From Nostocales cyanobacterium HT-58-2 (lineage in GTDB: Bacteria; Cyanobacteriota; Cyanobacteriia; Cyanobacteriales; Nostocaceae): a DNA stretch of 64,000 nucleotides. The stretch covers positions 2,083,001-2,147,000 of the forward strand of contig CP019636.1 in NCBI GenBank assembly GCA_002163975.1, given 5' to 3'. The notes under the pieces were generated by a model. That model was not told the DNA's origin and searched no databases. It saw only the letters and a list, made by a program, of their open reading frames with translations. The position numbers were made by a program, and so were the translations under genes. Positions 18,284 through 28,938 of this stretch are shown here, in pieces. The first letter of the stretch is position 1. The number at the start of each line of letters is the position of its first letter.

Positions 18284-20206
18284 TCAAGCCAACGCTGGAA
18301 ATTCGCTCTGAGTCTTGGTTTTACGTAATTCTAAATAAATTAATAAGGCGTTAATATCGGCTGGGTTTACCCCGCCAATGCGAGCAGCTTGACCGATGGT
18401 CAATGGTTTGACCTTGCTGAGTTTTTCCCTTGCTTCTTTAGAGAGAGTCTCAATGGCTTGATAATCTAAATCCACAGGTAACTGGCGGTGTGCTTGACGA
18501 GCAATCTGGTCAATCTGATTTTGCTGCCTTTGCAGATAGCCCGAATACTTGATATCAATTTCGGCGCCTTCTTTTTCAGCACGTTCAAGTTCGAGATTTG
18601 CCAGTCCATACCTTTCGAGGTCAATGTAATGGAACCCTGGACGTCGCAGCAAGTCAGCTAGGGTAATTGAGCCTTTGATTGCTTGTTGGGTTGAGTAGGC
18701 GATCGCCCGTCCAATCTCATCATGTTCTTTGACTCGTGTGGCGTACAATCGTTCTTTCTCCGCTGCAATTTTTTCTTGCTTACGAGTAAAAAGCTGCCAA
18801 CGTCGGTCATCAATTAAGCCGATTTCCCGTCCTAATGGTGTCAGGCGTTGGTCAGAATTATCTGACCGCAGTACTAACCTATACTCTGACCTACTAGTAA
18901 GCATCCGATAAGGTTCCCGTAAGTCTTTCGTGCATAGGTCATCAACGAGCGTACCGATATAACTTTGCTCACGTGGAAAGACAATCATTTCTTGATTGCG
19001 AACAAAGCGAGCAGCATTAATTCCAGCAACGATTCCCTGAGCCGCAGCTTCTTCATAGCCAGTTGTCCCGTTAATTTGTCCAGCACAGAATAGCCCTTCT
19101 ACCTTCTTAGTCATCAAGGTGGGGTAACACTGAGTCGCTGGTAAATAATCATATTCAACAGCATAAGCTGGACGCAGCATCACACAGTTTTCTAAACCAG
19201 GGAGACTACGTAACATTTGCAGTTGCAAATTTTCAGGCAATCCTGTGGAAAACCCTTGGATATAAAGTTCGGGGATATCTCGTCCTTCAGGTTCGATAAA
19301 AATTTGGTGGCTTTCCTTATCGGCAAAGCGCACTATTTTATCTTCAATACTGGGACAATAACGTGGTCCTTTCGCGTCCACCCATCCACCATAAACTGGT
19401 GACAAGTGCAGATTTTCCTGAATCAAGCGATGGGTTTCTGGTGTGGTGCGGGTTATATGACAAGGAAGTTGTTCGCGTTCTACCCAGACCTCTGGATCAA
19501 AACTAAACCACCGGACTTCTTCATCCCCTGGCTGAGGTGCCATTTTACTGTAGTCTACAGACCGCTTGTCTACCCGTGCGGGGGTTCCCGTTTTCAGCCG
19601 TCCTGTTTCAAATCCTAGGCGATTGAGAGTTTCTGTCAAACCGACAGCGGCAAATTCTCCAGCACGTCCTGCTTCCATGGACTTTTTACCTACCCAAATC
19701 CGTCCTCCCAAGAACGTGCCCGTCGTCAAGATCACTGCTTTGCACTGAAACGCCACATCAAAAAATGTCTGAACGCCAATCACCTCATCATTTGCGCCCA
19801 TCACCAAATCTGTGACCATTCCTTCCCGGACTATTAAATTTTCTTGATTTTCGACAATACCCTTCATCACCGCTGCATATTCTCGTTTATCTGTCTGGGC
19901 ACGCAATGCCCACACTGCAGGTCCCCGTGAAGAGTTGAGAATGCGCTTTTGCAAATAGGTGCGATCCGCAATTTTACCAATTTCCCCACCAAGTGCATCC
20001 ACTTCGTGAGTCAACTGGGATTTTGCTGGACCCCCCACTGCTGGGTTACAAGGTTGCCAAGCAATTTTATCCAAGTTGAGTGTCAACAGCAGGGTTCGAC
20101 AGCCGAGGCGCGCGGTAGCAAGGGCTGCTTCACAACCGGAGTGACCTGCACCGACGACAATAACATCAAACGCGTCTTGGAATTCAACACAACTGTGCAT
20201 GGTCAT
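18284..20206 (-). CDS. mnmG: tRNA uridine-5-carboxymethylaminomethyl(34) synthesis enzyme MnmG
   Basis: FAD enzyme that, with MnmE, modifies U34 at the wobble position of several tRNAs. Its 640 aa are the usual length. The N-terminal dinucleotide fold reads [14 protein letters not shown]. The GidA signatures are present ([20 protein letters not shown] and [18 protein letters not shown]). The [12 protein letters not shown] segment that contacts FAD is intact. The C-terminal helical domain used for MnmE and tRNA binding ends in [14 protein letters not shown]. It stands alone and convergent with its downstream neighbourhood; mnmE is not in the window. Confidence 0.97.
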   Translation of the reverse strand: MTMHSCVEFQDAFDVIVVGAGHSGCEAALATARLGCRTLLLTLNLDKIAWQPCNPAVGGPAKSQLTHEVDALGGEIGKIADRTYLQKRILNSSRGPAVWALRAQTDKREYAAVMKGIVENQENLIVREGMVTDLVMGANDEVIGVQTFFDVAFQCKAVILTTGTFLGGRIWVGKKSMEAGRAGEFAAVGLTETLNRLGFETGRLKTGTPARVDKRSVDYSKMAPQPGDEEVRWFSFDPEVWVEREQLPCHITRTTPETHRLIQENLHLSPVYGGWVDAKGPRYCPSIEDKIVRFADKESHQIFIEPEGRDIPELYIQGFSTGLPENLQLQMLRSLPGLENCVMLRPAYAVEYDYLPATQCYPTLMTKKVEGLFCAGQINGTTGYEEAAAQGIVAGINAARFVRNQEMIVFPREQSYIGTLVDDLCTKDLREPYRMLTSRSEYRLVLRSDNSDQRLTPLGREIGLIDDRRWQLFTRKQEKIAAEKERLYATRVKEHDEIGRAIAYSTQQAIKGSITLADLLRRPGFHYIDLERYGLANLELERAEKEGAEIDIKYSGYLQRQQNQIDQIARQAHRQLPVDLDYQAIETLSKEAREKLSKVKPLTIGQAARIGGVNPADINALLIYLELRKTKTQSEFPALA

Positions 20207-20486
20207 ACTTTAGCAAGCATATAGTCAATCTCAATATTAGCCGATACAGTGGTTGCATCGCCGTAATTTAAGATGAAAAATGTCAGCAAAATCACTAAAA
20301 TTCAGCTATAAAAATTATTTTTTCTTTTGAATTAAGTCACAAATAGCAAATATGGTAGATAAGTAAGTCAGCATGAATATTTATCGTTGAAGTGAGGCAG
20401 AAGGGAACAGGATTTTAACTAAATTTACTTTTTGTTACATTCTTTGGTTGATTTGCACTTTTTTATTGAAATTTTTACTTACGACA

Positions 20487-21374
20487 ATGAAAAGTTTTAT
20501 AAAAAATATATTTTTTTATGTTCTGATAGCTTTTATTTCTTTTATCTTAGTTGCTAGTCAGGGCATGAGTCACAATAAGTTGATGGTAACTGCTCAAAAG
20601 ACAGAAGATTGCTTGAGTCATGATTCTTTGACTAGTCATAAAGAGTCAACCCAAGTCTGTACAAATATTCCTCAAGCAGCAATATCTCCCACTTTAATCA
20701 TCCCAACCACAGAACCAACAATCAATCCAAATTTAAGCGATAAAGAGCGGTTTTTAGCAATCATTACAGAGCGCTTACCAAGGATTCCTGCTCCTAATAC
20801 ATTTGAATACATACTATTGCGTGCATATGGTTCTATATTTGTTAATCAAAAGCCGGAAATTAAACTCCCAGAAAAAGTTGTATTTACTAATGAACAGGAA
20901 ACAAAACAGTTTCAATCTACTTTAATCATGGGTGCAGTCAATGGTACAAGTCAGTGTTATTTACAAAAGCCAGCAGCAGATGCCTTAAATAAAGCGCGAT
21001 CGCAAGTCCAAATACCCCTAAAATCGGGTTATGGTGCTAGTGATTGTACTCGCAGTTTTGCGACGAATTCAAGATTTTGGCGAAAATACGCAAACAATAA
21101 CACTTTAGAACAAGTTCGTCAGGGCAGGGAAACAAAAATTTTGGGTGTTGTTGCACCACCAGGAGCATCACAACATCTCTGGGGACTAGCAATTGATTTA
21201 CGAGTATCCAATGAAGCGCAGAAACAGGCTCTTAATCAAAATGGCTGGTACAGAACTGTAGAATATGATGTACCACATTGGACTTACATAGGTTTACCAC
21301 CAGAGAAATTGACTGATTTTGGTTTTCAAAATAAGGTTGTTGGGGGAATCAACTATTGGGTAACACCACTTTAA
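20487..21374 (+). CDS. VanY-type D-alanyl-D-alanine carboxypeptidase family protein
   Basis: Exported zinc peptidase, 295 aa, that probably trims the D-Ala-D-Ala ends of peptidoglycan stem peptides. A membrane helix or signal (residues 7-25) is followed by a linker and the M15 domain. The metal and catalytic motifs are visible: SQHLWGLAIDLR (SxHxxGxAxD) and VPHWTYIGL. The ATG at 20487 starts just before the signal sequence; the frame extends to 20448. The domain is complete, so it is probably active. The substrate is inferred from the family. Confidence 0.8.
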   Translation: MKSFIKNIFFYVLIAFISFILVASQGMSHNKLMVTAQKTEDCLSHDSLTSHKESTQVCTNIPQAAISPTLIIPTTEPTINPNLSDKERFLAIITERLPRIPAPNTFEYILLRAYGSIFVNQKPEIKLPEKVVFTNEQETKQFQSTLIMGAVNGTSQCYLQKPAADALNKARSQVQIPLKSGYGASDCTRSFATNSRFWRKYANNNTLEQVRQGRETKILGVVAPPGASQHLWGLAIDLRVSNEAQKQALNQNGWYRTVEYDVPHWTYIGLPPEKLTDFGFQNKVVGGINYWVTPL

Positions 21375-21524
21375 ACACTTAACGCTGAAATACACATCAA
21401 AACTTCCTGAAGTATCAATGTATTTCATCGCTTAATTTCAGCCACAAGCAGGATAGAATCCGCGTTCTGCCCACGATAATAATTACTACAATGAAAAAAG
21501 CAACTTACCTGTGGAGTTCTAGCA

Positions 21525-22100
21525 GTGGGCTTATTTGACGATTTTAGTCGGTTTTTAGAAAACCGCTTGGAAGAATTTTTGCGTAATAATCCGCATTTAG
21601 AGCTAGAAGCGCTATTGGAGCAACTGCGCGAGCAAGAAGAAGACACGTTGAAGCTAATTGCAGATTTACAATTACAAGAGAAGCGATCGCAAGAGCAAGT
21701 TCTGTCTACAGCTCAGGAAATCCAAAAGTGGCATATTCGTGTAGATAAGGCAAAAGCCTCTGGTAGACAGGATTTAGCAGCAGCTGCCCAGCAGCGAGAA
21801 GCCGCATTATTACGTGAAGGAAATCAGCTTTGGGGGCAGATGCAGGGTGTGAAAGAACGCATCACTCAAGCACAGGAGTTATTACGCAAAATTCAACAAC
21901 GGCGCCAGGAAGTACAAGCAAAAGCAGCCGAAGCACAAACAGCGCGTGCTAAATCTCAGGCACAACAACGCTTGGAGACTTCAGGTTGGTGGGATGCTGC
22001 TAGCAGCTATTCCAGTGGGTATGACGATTTAGAGGAGAAGTTTCGTCGCTGGGAAACACAAGAAGAGTTAGAACAAATGAAGCGAAATATGGGGAAATAA
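21525..22100 (+). CDS. TIGR04376 family coiled-coil protein
   Basis: A 191-aa cyanobacterial protein of unknown function, highly charged and almost wholly helical, with a long central coiled coil (residues about 25-150). It starts MGLFDDFSRFLENRLEEFLRNN and ends with a WDAASSYSSGYDDLEEKFR-like tail, the features I associate with TIGR04376. It starts at GTG with GTGGAG about 8 nt upstream. No signal peptide. A role as a PspA-like or cytoskeletal helical protein is only a guess. Confidence 0.8.
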   Translation: MGLFDDFSRFLENRLEEFLRNNPHLELEALLEQLREQEEDTLKLIADLQLQEKRSQEQVLSTAQEIQKWHIRVDKAKASGRQDLAAAAQQREAALLREGNQLWGQMQGVKERITQAQELLRKIQQRRQEVQAKAAEAQTARAKSQAQQRLETSGWWDAASSYSSGYDDLEEKFRRWETQEELEQMKRNMGK

Positions 22101-22460
22101 TAAGATTAAGGGACAAGGGAATAAGGGGAGGAAAATGAATCATTTCATCCCGAGTGTTGGAGTTTTTTGTAATAACTGCGCTCCTGCTGTAATGTTGCGT
22201 TTCATATTGCGTGATGTCCGCATGGATTCTCTTGAACCAGAACAACATACTTAGTGATGTCCTTTTTACACCTTCGCAGTCGCTATTAACGGTAAGAACG
22301 ACAAGAGGGTGATTTATTTAAATTTTATTTTAATTTGTATTTAAGCTTTTATTATTTGATAAGGTTTACTCAACCTAACTTTCGTCTCATGTTGGGACTA
22401 AACTGAATTTTTTGTTATCGCTGCAACATTTTCTCAATATTCCAAATACGATAATGAGGC
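22101..22460. other. Intergenic region, nothing identified
   Basis: A 360-bp A+T-rich spacer between the TIGR04376 gene and the short ABC permease gene. I see no RNA gene, strong hairpin or repeat. An in-frame TGA directly before the permease ATG excludes a longer N-terminus in this frame. Confidence 0.5.
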
Positions 22461-23036
22461 ATGGAACAAAATATCCTTGTCGATGTTTTAACTAGCCTGC
22501 AACGGTTATTTGTAGGTTACATTCTAGCTGCTGTTGTGGGTATTTTTATTGGTTTTTTAATTGGCATCAATAGAATAGTTTATCAAATATTCAAGCGGAT
22601 ACTACAACTGGGACGTAGTATCATTCCTATAGCCTTATTACCTATTGCTCTGATAGTGTTTAAACAAATTGAACCTGCTACCTTTTTCGTAGTTTTCATA
22701 AGTGCTTTCTGGGCAATTGTGATTGATACCGCAAAAGGCATAAGGCAATTTCGTCAACAAGGCAATAACTTTCGACTCGCTATCAATCACATATTTCAGG
22801 CTTTAAGAATTGGCATCTGGGTTGCTTGGTTTACAGTTATTACCATAGAAATGTTAATAGGTGGAAGAGGTCTTGGAGTTGTTATTTGGAGTGCTTATAA
22901 TTCACGTAACCCTGATGACATCATCCAAGCGATAATCTATGTAAGTATTATCGGCTTTATACTTGATCAATTACTAGATATGACCGGATACTTCCTCTCA
23001 CAGATTGTCCTGGAGGGGCAAAAAAAAGACCTTTAA
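22461..23036 (+). CDS. Short ABC transporter permease (NrtB/SsuC type)
   Basis: A 191-aa inner-membrane protein with about five helices, related to the permeases of nitrate, bicarbonate or sulfonate importers. The EAA-loop region (NHIFQALRIGIWVAWFTV) and IEMLIGGRGLGVVIW are recognisable. Family members are usually 250-280 aa; this one lacks the N-terminal helix and periplasmic segment. An in-frame stop (TGA at 22455-22457) just before the ATG shows the short start is real. No substrate-binding or ATPase gene is adjacent, so it is an orphan and may be a decayed copy or a subunit that works with a remote partner. Confidence 0.7.
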   Translation: MEQNILVDVLTSLQRLFVGYILAAVVGIFIGFLIGINRIVYQIFKRILQLGRSIIPIALLPIALIVFKQIEPATFFVVFISAFWAIVIDTAKGIRQFRQQGNNFRLAINHIFQALRIGIWVAWFTVITIEMLIGGRGLGVVIWSAYNSRNPDDIIQAIIYVSIIGFILDQLLDMTGYFLSQIVLEGQKKDL

Positions 23037-23216
23037 AATAAGTTTATTTTTCTACCTACTTGTAACTATCTTTTTATGCTTTAACAAAGAGTGTTTCCTC
23101 TCACTCTCTCATCTGGGTAGATGCAAAAATTATTTTTCAAGTCTAGTGTCTAGTCATAGTTAATTTTATCAAATTTTATAATTTGACCATCGTTTATCAA
23201 TAAGAGATTTAAATAT

Positions 23217-23480
23217 TTAACTTTTGATTTCAAATTGTTGAGAATCTTCTATGGGTAGAGAAATTGTAGAAGAAGGAGAATCTAACTGGGGTTGTTCCAA
23301 TGTTGCTTTGCTCATTGGATGACTAAAGTAGGAGCCAAAAAGCTTGTCGTAATTGGAAGCAACAGCCAGAAATGCCCCACCTAATATGTAAATAGGGAGC
23401 GGTAAGGTAAATTCTTTTACCCAATCAAAAAGTTCCGCTAGGGCAAACAGCACCAAAAAGCAGGCAAGCCAAACTCTCAT
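23217..23480 (-). CDS. Small conserved membrane protein (87 aa)
   Basis: Two hydrophobic helices (residues 3-18 and 27-43) around a short acidic loop (DWVKEF), then a polar cytoplasmic tail rich in S, P and E. The frame is well formed. I recall similar short proteins in cyanobacteria but cannot name a family. It is transcribed alone, away from the GAF-TPR gene. Confidence 0.55.
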   Translation of the reverse strand: MRVWLACFLVLFALAELFDWVKEFTLPLPIYILGGAFLAVASNYDKLFGSYFSHPMSKATLEQPQLDSPSSTISLPIEDSQQFEIKS

Positions 23481-23713
23481 GTTTCTACCCTCAAGATTTC
23501 AACGACTTTATCAATTGTAAACAGGTTGAAGACACTTCAGGTTTACCACGACAATAATTGGATGAAAACAGGTATCCTGTGTGCGTCTTTCATAACCATA
23601 GGCTTTCCCCCTCCTGGTAGGGCAGTAGAACTTTCTATAGCAACAAGTCCTTGAACCCTGTGCAAGACAAGTATAATACGTTAAATAAATCATTTGAAAC
23701 AATAAAACCACAA

Positions 23714-23752
23714 ATGCACACAGATGATTTCTCTGCATTCATCTGTGTGCAT
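23714..23752. repeat. 14-bp perfect inverted repeat
   Basis: ATGCACACAGATGA (23714-23727) and its exact reverse complement (23739-23752) enclose 11 bases. Part of the arm (ATCTGTG) recurs just downstream. The rest of the 23481-23864 spacer shows nothing identifiable. It could be a dispersed palindrome or a bidirectional terminator; it lacks a T-run. Confidence 0.6.
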
Positions 23753-23864
23753 CTGTGATTCCAGATTATAAAATGAGGGATTTTTGTCAGAACTCTAACC
23801 AATCGTCAAAAACACTACTAAAACACAGGATAAAACACAAGATATAATACACGTACTATTTTCA

Positions 23865-25559
23865 TCATCTATCTTCGCCAGATAGCTTCGGTAGCTGCTC
23901 AATTGCTTTTGACCAAACTCTTTTGTAATCTTCAATTGCACCAGTGTAATCTTTTAGCTTTGAGCGGGCATTACCTCGGCTGATATAAGCTTTAGCATCA
24001 TTAGGATTAAACTCAAGAAATTGAGAATAATCTTCAATTGCACCGCTGTAATCTTTTACTTTAGTGCGAGCATTAGCTCGATTGATATAAGCTTCTGCAT
24101 TGTTAGAATTCAGCGCTATGGATTGAGTGTAATCTTCAATCGCACCAGTGTAATCTTCCACTTCACAACGGGCATTACCTCGGCTCATGTAAGCGTCTGC
24201 ATCCTTGGGATTCATCCTTAAGGACTGAGTATAATCTTCAATTGCACCAGTGTAATCTTTGAGCATAAAGCGAGCATAACCCCGGTTGATGTAAGCATCT
24301 GCATCGTAAGGATTCATCTTTAAAGATTGAGTGTAATCCTCAATTGCGCTACTATAATCTTCCATCTCATTGCGGGTATAGCCCCGTCTCATGCGAGCCT
24401 TCGCATTATCAGAACTTAGCCGCAGGGGCTGGCTACTATCTTCAAACTCATAGCGGGTATGACTTGGATTGGCGTAGATTCCAGTGTTGTTGGGATGATG
24501 GGGTAAAAACTGAGTAGTATCTTCAATGGTAATGGTGTAATCTTCCAAATCAGATTGAGCATGAGTCTGACTAATATTGATATCAGCATCGACATCATTG
24601 GGATTAAACTCTAAGGACTGAGTCTGATTAAGAATGGCTTCTTGGGAGTCAAATCCAGGTTGGATCAACCCAATGTTACCGGAAATGGTGTACTCGGGAT
24701 CGATATGCATAGCATTGCTGTAATCCGCCATCGCTCCCTTGTAGTCTCCAAGTTCAAAGCGGAGCAAGCCCCGATTATTACGAGCTTCGACATTATTAGG
24801 ATTATACTGCAGGTATATGTCGAAATCTCTCATTGCACCTTTGTAGTCTCCTAGCTTTTGACGAGCAAGCCCTCGGTGATAGTAAGCTTTAAAACCATTG
24901 GGATTAAGCCGCAGAAATTGGTTAAAGTCTGCAATTGCTCCTTGGTAGTCTCCTTTTCGAGCTTTTTCCTCTCCTTGCCGATAGAAAACCTCAACAAAAT
25001 CTTGCTGGCGACGAAGCTGTTCTGCAGCCTGCTGTCGTTGCATGATACTCTGTGACATAGTGATAGCATTACGCCGCAACTCAAGTTGTGTAATCACTTG
25101 ACCACTTAATACTCGTAGCCCTTCTGTCTGTTCAGGAGTTAAATCTCGTGGCACTATGTCAATGACACATAGCGTTCCAATGGCAAGTCCTTCAGGTGTA
25201 ATTAAGGGTGCTCCAGCGTAAAATCGAATGTTAGGGTCAGAGGTGACTAAAGGGTTTGTTGCAAACCTAGAGTCGGACAAAGCATTTCTCACAACTAATG
25301 GTTTTTGTTGCAAAATGGCATAGGCACAAAATGCAACATCCCGGCTCGTTTCATTGACTGTGACACCTACCTTTGATTTAAACCACTGCCGATCGCCATC
25401 CACAAGGCTAATCAGCGCAATTGGAGTGCGACAAATTTGTGCAGCCAAGAAGGTGAAATCGTCAAAAATCTTTTCGGGAGGAGTGTCCAGAATGTGATAC
25501 TGACAAAGTGCATTCAGTCTAGCTATTTCATTGCTAGGCAGTGGTGCCTGTGAGCTCAT
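23865..25559 (-). CDS. GAF-domain protein with TPR repeats
   Basis: Cytoplasmic protein (564 aa). Residues about 20-165 form a GAF domain of the kind fused to cyanobacterial sensor kinases ([39 protein letters not shown]). A short helical linker leads to about nine 34-residue TPR units, many almost identical ([28 protein letters not shown]). No kinase or other output domain is present, so it is probably a ligand-responsive scaffold. One central stretch of TPR units is degenerate. The repeat DNA is very similar from unit to unit and could change copy number. Confidence 0.85.
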   Translation of the reverse strand: MSSQAPLPSNEIARLNALCQYHILDTPPEKIFDDFTFLAAQICRTPIALISLVDGDRQWFKSKVGVTVNETSRDVAFCAYAILQQKPLVVRNALSDSRFATNPLVTSDPNIRFYAGAPLITPEGLAIGTLCVIDIVPRDLTPEQTEGLRVLSGQVITQLELRRNAITMSQSIMQRQQAAEQLRRQQDFVEVFYRQGEEKARKGDYQGAIADFNQFLRLNPNGFKAYYHRGLARQKLGDYKGAMRDFDIYLQYNPNNVEARNNRGLLRFELGDYKGAMADYSNAMHIDPEYTISGNIGLIQPGFDSQEAILNQTQSLEFNPNDVDADINISQTHAQSDLEDYTITIEDTTQFLPHHPNNTGIYANPSHTRYEFEDSSQPLRLSSDNAKARMRRGYTRNEMEDYSSAIEDYTQSLKMNPYDADAYINRGYARFMLKDYTGAIEDYTQSLRMNPKDADAYMSRGNARCEVEDYTGAIEDYTQSIALNSNNAEAYINRANARTKVKDYSGAIEDYSQFLEFNPNDAKAYISRGNARSKLKDYTGAIEDYKRVWSKAIEQLPKLSGEDR

Positions 25560-25692
25560 CGTAAACCTCTAAAACCTGTTTTAGTAAAGCAAACAACATT
25601 GGGATGCACCTTCTTAATTTAAGAATAATTCAACAATTACCAGCTTGTGTGTTCACGCTTCCATCCATCCGCTACGCTAAAGGGGTGGAACT

Positions 25693-25818
25693 CCAATACT
25701 TCTCGGTTAAAAGAGAGAGGCAAAAGCGGTGCACGTTTGAATTCACCACTTACCCTTTACGTCTTAAACTTTTACCAAATTACAAGGGAGGTGAAAAATT
25801 TTATCCGATAAGTATTGG
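25693..25818. mobile_element. Candidate MITE-like element (126 bp)
   Basis: The ends are inverted repeats of 20 bp with 18 matching positions: CCAATACTTCTCGGTTAAAA at the left and the complement of CCAATACTTATCGGATAAAA at the right. The interior has no ORF. No certain target duplication is seen. It lies in the 25560-26155 spacer, which holds nothing else that I can identify. The terminal sequence looks like one I associate with dispersed cyanobacterial repeats, from memory. Confidence 0.55.
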
Positions 25819-26155
25819 GTGCAATGCTTCTACAAGCTGACTTACTTTGAGGAATTGCCCCACCAAAGCAGAAGTTGTTTTTTAAAGAAGCACTGATTCT
25901 AGTATCTCTACTGTAACGAATCTACAAGCTAAAATCATTTTTTCTGAAGATTGTGAAAGTCATGATTTTTTATTTCCAAGTCTCTAACGATGTTTTGTTA
26001 AGCAGTGTACGTTTACAGCACAAGCATCACCTTTCAAAGCAGAAACACTTCACTAGCCTACTTTCTCGTATCTTCCAAGATTCTTTTTAGAATAATTAAC
26101 TATATCTATTATGATTAATGAATATGCTTTACATAAGATATTTTGATTCATTAAT

Positions 26156-27253
26156 ATGAATATTTCACTTAGCAAACTACTGCAATTGTTGATTTTGACA
26201 CTACTCTTTCCTCTAGTTTTTCTAAATGGATGGCTAGCGTTTCGAGTCTTTCAATATTTTCAGCCCCTAGTGACAACTTTTGTTTTAGCAGCTTTACTAG
26301 CCTTTATTCTAAATTATCCTGTTTCGATTCTTCAGAAACGGGGACTAAAAAGAAACTATGCAGTTGCATTGGTCTTCGTGTCAGCTTTTGTGATTATATT
26401 TGCTTTAGGGATGACTCTGTTTCCTATTATTTTAGAGCAGTTTAATGAAATGGTTAAAGTCCTTCCTCAATGGATTGATTCTAGTGAAGAAAAACTTCAA
26501 AATTTTAATCATTGGGTAGTTAACCAAGGTTTAAACGTGAATGTTAATCATATATTTACTCAAATAACTAATCGCTTACCTGACGAATTAGCCTACATTA
26601 CTGATGAACTTTTTAGTCTAGTCATAGACACCATTGATAGTATTTCTGAAGCCATAGTGACAGTTGTATTAACTTTTTATTTTTTATTAGATGGCGAGAG
26701 GATTTGGAATGCTATCTTTAAAAAATTGCCCTTAACTTTTGGCCAGCAATTAAGGCAGTCTGTTCAACTAAATTTTCAAAATTACTTAATTGGTCAGGTC
26801 GCTTTGGCTTTGCTGATGGGCATTTCCCTAACTATAGTTTTTCTAGTTCTTCATGTCCAATTTGCTCTACTCTTTGGTTTGGGAGTCGGAATTTTAAGCT
26901 TAATTCCCTTCGGTGATGTCGTGAGTCTTGCTGTTGTTACTCTTATAATAGCATCACATGATTTTTGGCTAGCTGCAAGGGTTTTGGCTGTAGCTGCTGT
27001 TATTGACCAGTTAATTGACCAGGGTATTGCTCCTCGGCTGTTGGGTAGTTTTACAGGGCTTAGACCTATATGGGTTTTAATTTCATTGCTGGTGGGAACA
27101 TACATTGGTGGAATCTTAGGATTACTCACTGCTGTCCCTATCGCTGGTGTGATTAAAGATGCCATAGATGGTTGGCAAGTCCCTCCTATAGCTGGCTATT
27201 CTGATAATATTGGTGAGCGTGAAGAATTACCAGAAGTATTAACAAATGAATAA
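26156..27253 (+). CDS. AI-2E family transporter
   Basis: Polytopic inner-membrane protein, 365 aa, of the PerM/YdiK/TqsA family. Seven or eight hydrophobic segments are visible. Two N-terminal helices are followed by a long amphipathic region (residues about 95-150) with few hydrophobic stretches. The typical C-terminal half is present (GLGVGILSLIPFGDVVSL, VIDQLIDQGIAPRLLG, GLRPIWVLISLLVG). Family members export or exchange diverse small molecules; the true substrate is unknown and the autoinducer name should not be taken literally. Confidence 0.9.
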   Translation: MNISLSKLLQLLILTLLFPLVFLNGWLAFRVFQYFQPLVTTFVLAALLAFILNYPVSILQKRGLKRNYAVALVFVSAFVIIFALGMTLFPIILEQFNEMVKVLPQWIDSSEEKLQNFNHWVVNQGLNVNVNHIFTQITNRLPDELAYITDELFSLVIDTIDSISEAIVTVVLTFYFLLDGERIWNAIFKKLPLTFGQQLRQSVQLNFQNYLIGQVALALLMGISLTIVFLVLHVQFALLFGLGVGILSLIPFGDVVSLAVVTLIIASHDFWLAARVLAVAAVIDQLIDQGIAPRLLGSFTGLRPIWVLISLLVGTYIGGILGLLTAVPIAGVIKDAIDGWQVPPIAGYSDNIGEREELPEVLTNE

Positions 27254-27352
27254 CATTACAGCAATCAATTTATGCTGTAATACACGCATATTCAAGAGAG
27301 AATCATAATAGAAATTGCTCTACAACCAAGTCTTTTCCAATCGGTGCCAATA

Positions 27353-28927
27353 ATGGATCTCAATCACATACTGATTTGGATAGTGTGTCTATCATGCTTT
27401 TCTACCATGACGAGTGCATCTCGTATTTCTGCTCAGAATAATCGTGGCTGGGTCATAGTATCGGGATTCATCTTGATTGTCATAGCAATTTTGTGCTATT
27501 TCACTCCATCAATAAGTGGCTTGATTGGTGCATGTTTGTGGGGAATTCTAGTCATTGTGCCTAGTCTTGGTAATAGAAAAGTTGACCGCCTCGTTGCTCA
27601 ACAAGATTTTGGTTATGCAAGCAGAGTTGCTCGATTCATTTCTTGGCTGCATCCCTTGGATGGTTGGCGCGAGCAACCGGAGGTACTGCGTGCTCTAGAA
27701 TTGGGTCAGCGTGGATCTGTGGCTGAAGCTGTTGCTATTCTAAATCGTCATCAAACCGCCACAACATCAACAGGTCGCGCTGCAACCGTCACTCTTTACC
27801 AAATGGAGGCTCGTTGGGAAGAACTGCTGGTGTGGATACAGGAGAATGTATCAGAAGCAGTGTTGCAAAAAGATTTTGATACACTTGTCTGCTATGTGCG
27901 ATCGCTGGGAGAGACTGGTGATATCAATGGTATGCTCCAAGCTTGGGAACGCTATGAACATAGCCTGGAAAAAATACCTAATCTGAGAACACGTCATCTA
28001 GCACGTCTGTATGTGCTAGCCTTTTGTGGTCAAACAGAACAAGTCGCAGTATTACTCAGTGGTCCACTAGCAAACTATTCAAACAGCATCAAATTATTCT
28101 GGCTAGCAACAGCTGACCAAGCAGCAGGAAAAGACATTATTGCTTACGAGCAATTCTTAAGTATAAGTAACGCGAGTGACATTCGTATCCGTAATGCAAT
28201 TGCAAGACGGTTGTCGCAGCCAGTGGTTGTCGCTGAATCAGCGCTGACTGAGAAATCTAAACAGATTCTATTGAGAATCAGTACAGAAATAGAGTACGAA
28301 GCAAGATATAGCGGTGGAGTCAGCGTGAAACCACGTCAGGCGATCGCCACATACTTTCTTATCAGTTTGAATGTACTTGCCTTTGCTGTTGAGGTAAAAC
28401 TTGGAGGTAGCACCAACCTCAATAACTTATACCGTTTAGGTGCATTAGTTCCCGAAGAAGTTGTTGCTGGAAGTTGGTGGCGCTTGTTAAGTGCTGCCTT
28501 TCTTCACTTCGGTTTCTTGCACCTACTCCTGAATATGTTTGGTCTTTATTTATTTGGTCGCCTAGTAGAATTTGCTTTCGGAATACCGCAATTTTTATTG
28601 TTATATTTTACCAGTGCAATTGGCTCCATGTTGGCTGTGACTTATCTGTCAGTTATGGGGTACTCTGAAACTAATTTTGTAGTTGGTGCATCTGGATGTG
28701 TGATGGGTCTTGTTGGCGCTTTTGCAGCTGTTCTATTACACGATTGGCGAAGGAAAAAAACGCGTCTAGCTGCTAGGAGTTTGCGAGGAATTGTTACTCT
28801 CATTTTGCTGCAAGTCATCTTTGATCTGACAACTCCACAAATTAGCTTTGTTGGGCATACTTCTGGGTTGATTGTTGGTTTTGTGATGGGGATAATTTTG
28901 AAGATGAGTTGGTGGGGTCGGAATTAG
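27353..28927 (+). CDS. Rhomboid-family intramembrane serine protease
   Basis: An integral membrane protease of 524 aa that cuts transmembrane substrates. Two N-terminal helices are followed by a cytoplasmic helical region of about 250 residues that looks TPR-like (ALELGQRGSVAEAVAILNRH). The rhomboid core starts near residue 330. The catalytic serine is in GASGCVMGLVGA and the histidine in FVGHTSGLIVG; the WWRLLSAAFLHFGFLHLLLNM loop is intact. The start is ATG 27353; a GTG three codons upstream is also possible. Confidence 0.9.
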   Translation: MDLNHILIWIVCLSCFSTMTSASRISAQNNRGWVIVSGFILIVIAILCYFTPSISGLIGACLWGILVIVPSLGNRKVDRLVAQQDFGYASRVARFISWLHPLDGWREQPEVLRALELGQRGSVAEAVAILNRHQTATTSTGRAATVTLYQMEARWEELLVWIQENVSEAVLQKDFDTLVCYVRSLGETGDINGMLQAWERYEHSLEKIPNLRTRHLARLYVLAFCGQTEQVAVLLSGPLANYSNSIKLFWLATADQAAGKDIIAYEQFLSISNASDIRIRNAIARRLSQPVVVAESALTEKSKQILLRISTEIEYEARYSGGVSVKPRQAIATYFLISLNVLAFAVEVKLGGSTNLNNLYRLGALVPEEVVAGSWWRLLSAAFLHFGFLHLLLNMFGLYLFGRLVEFAFGIPQFLLLYFTSAIGSMLAVTYLSVMGYSETNFVVGASGCVMGLVGAFAAVLLHDWRRKKTRLAARSLRGIVTLILLQVIFDLTTPQISFVGHTSGLIVGFVMGIILKMSWWGRN

Positions 28928-28938
28928 GCGATTTGCTG

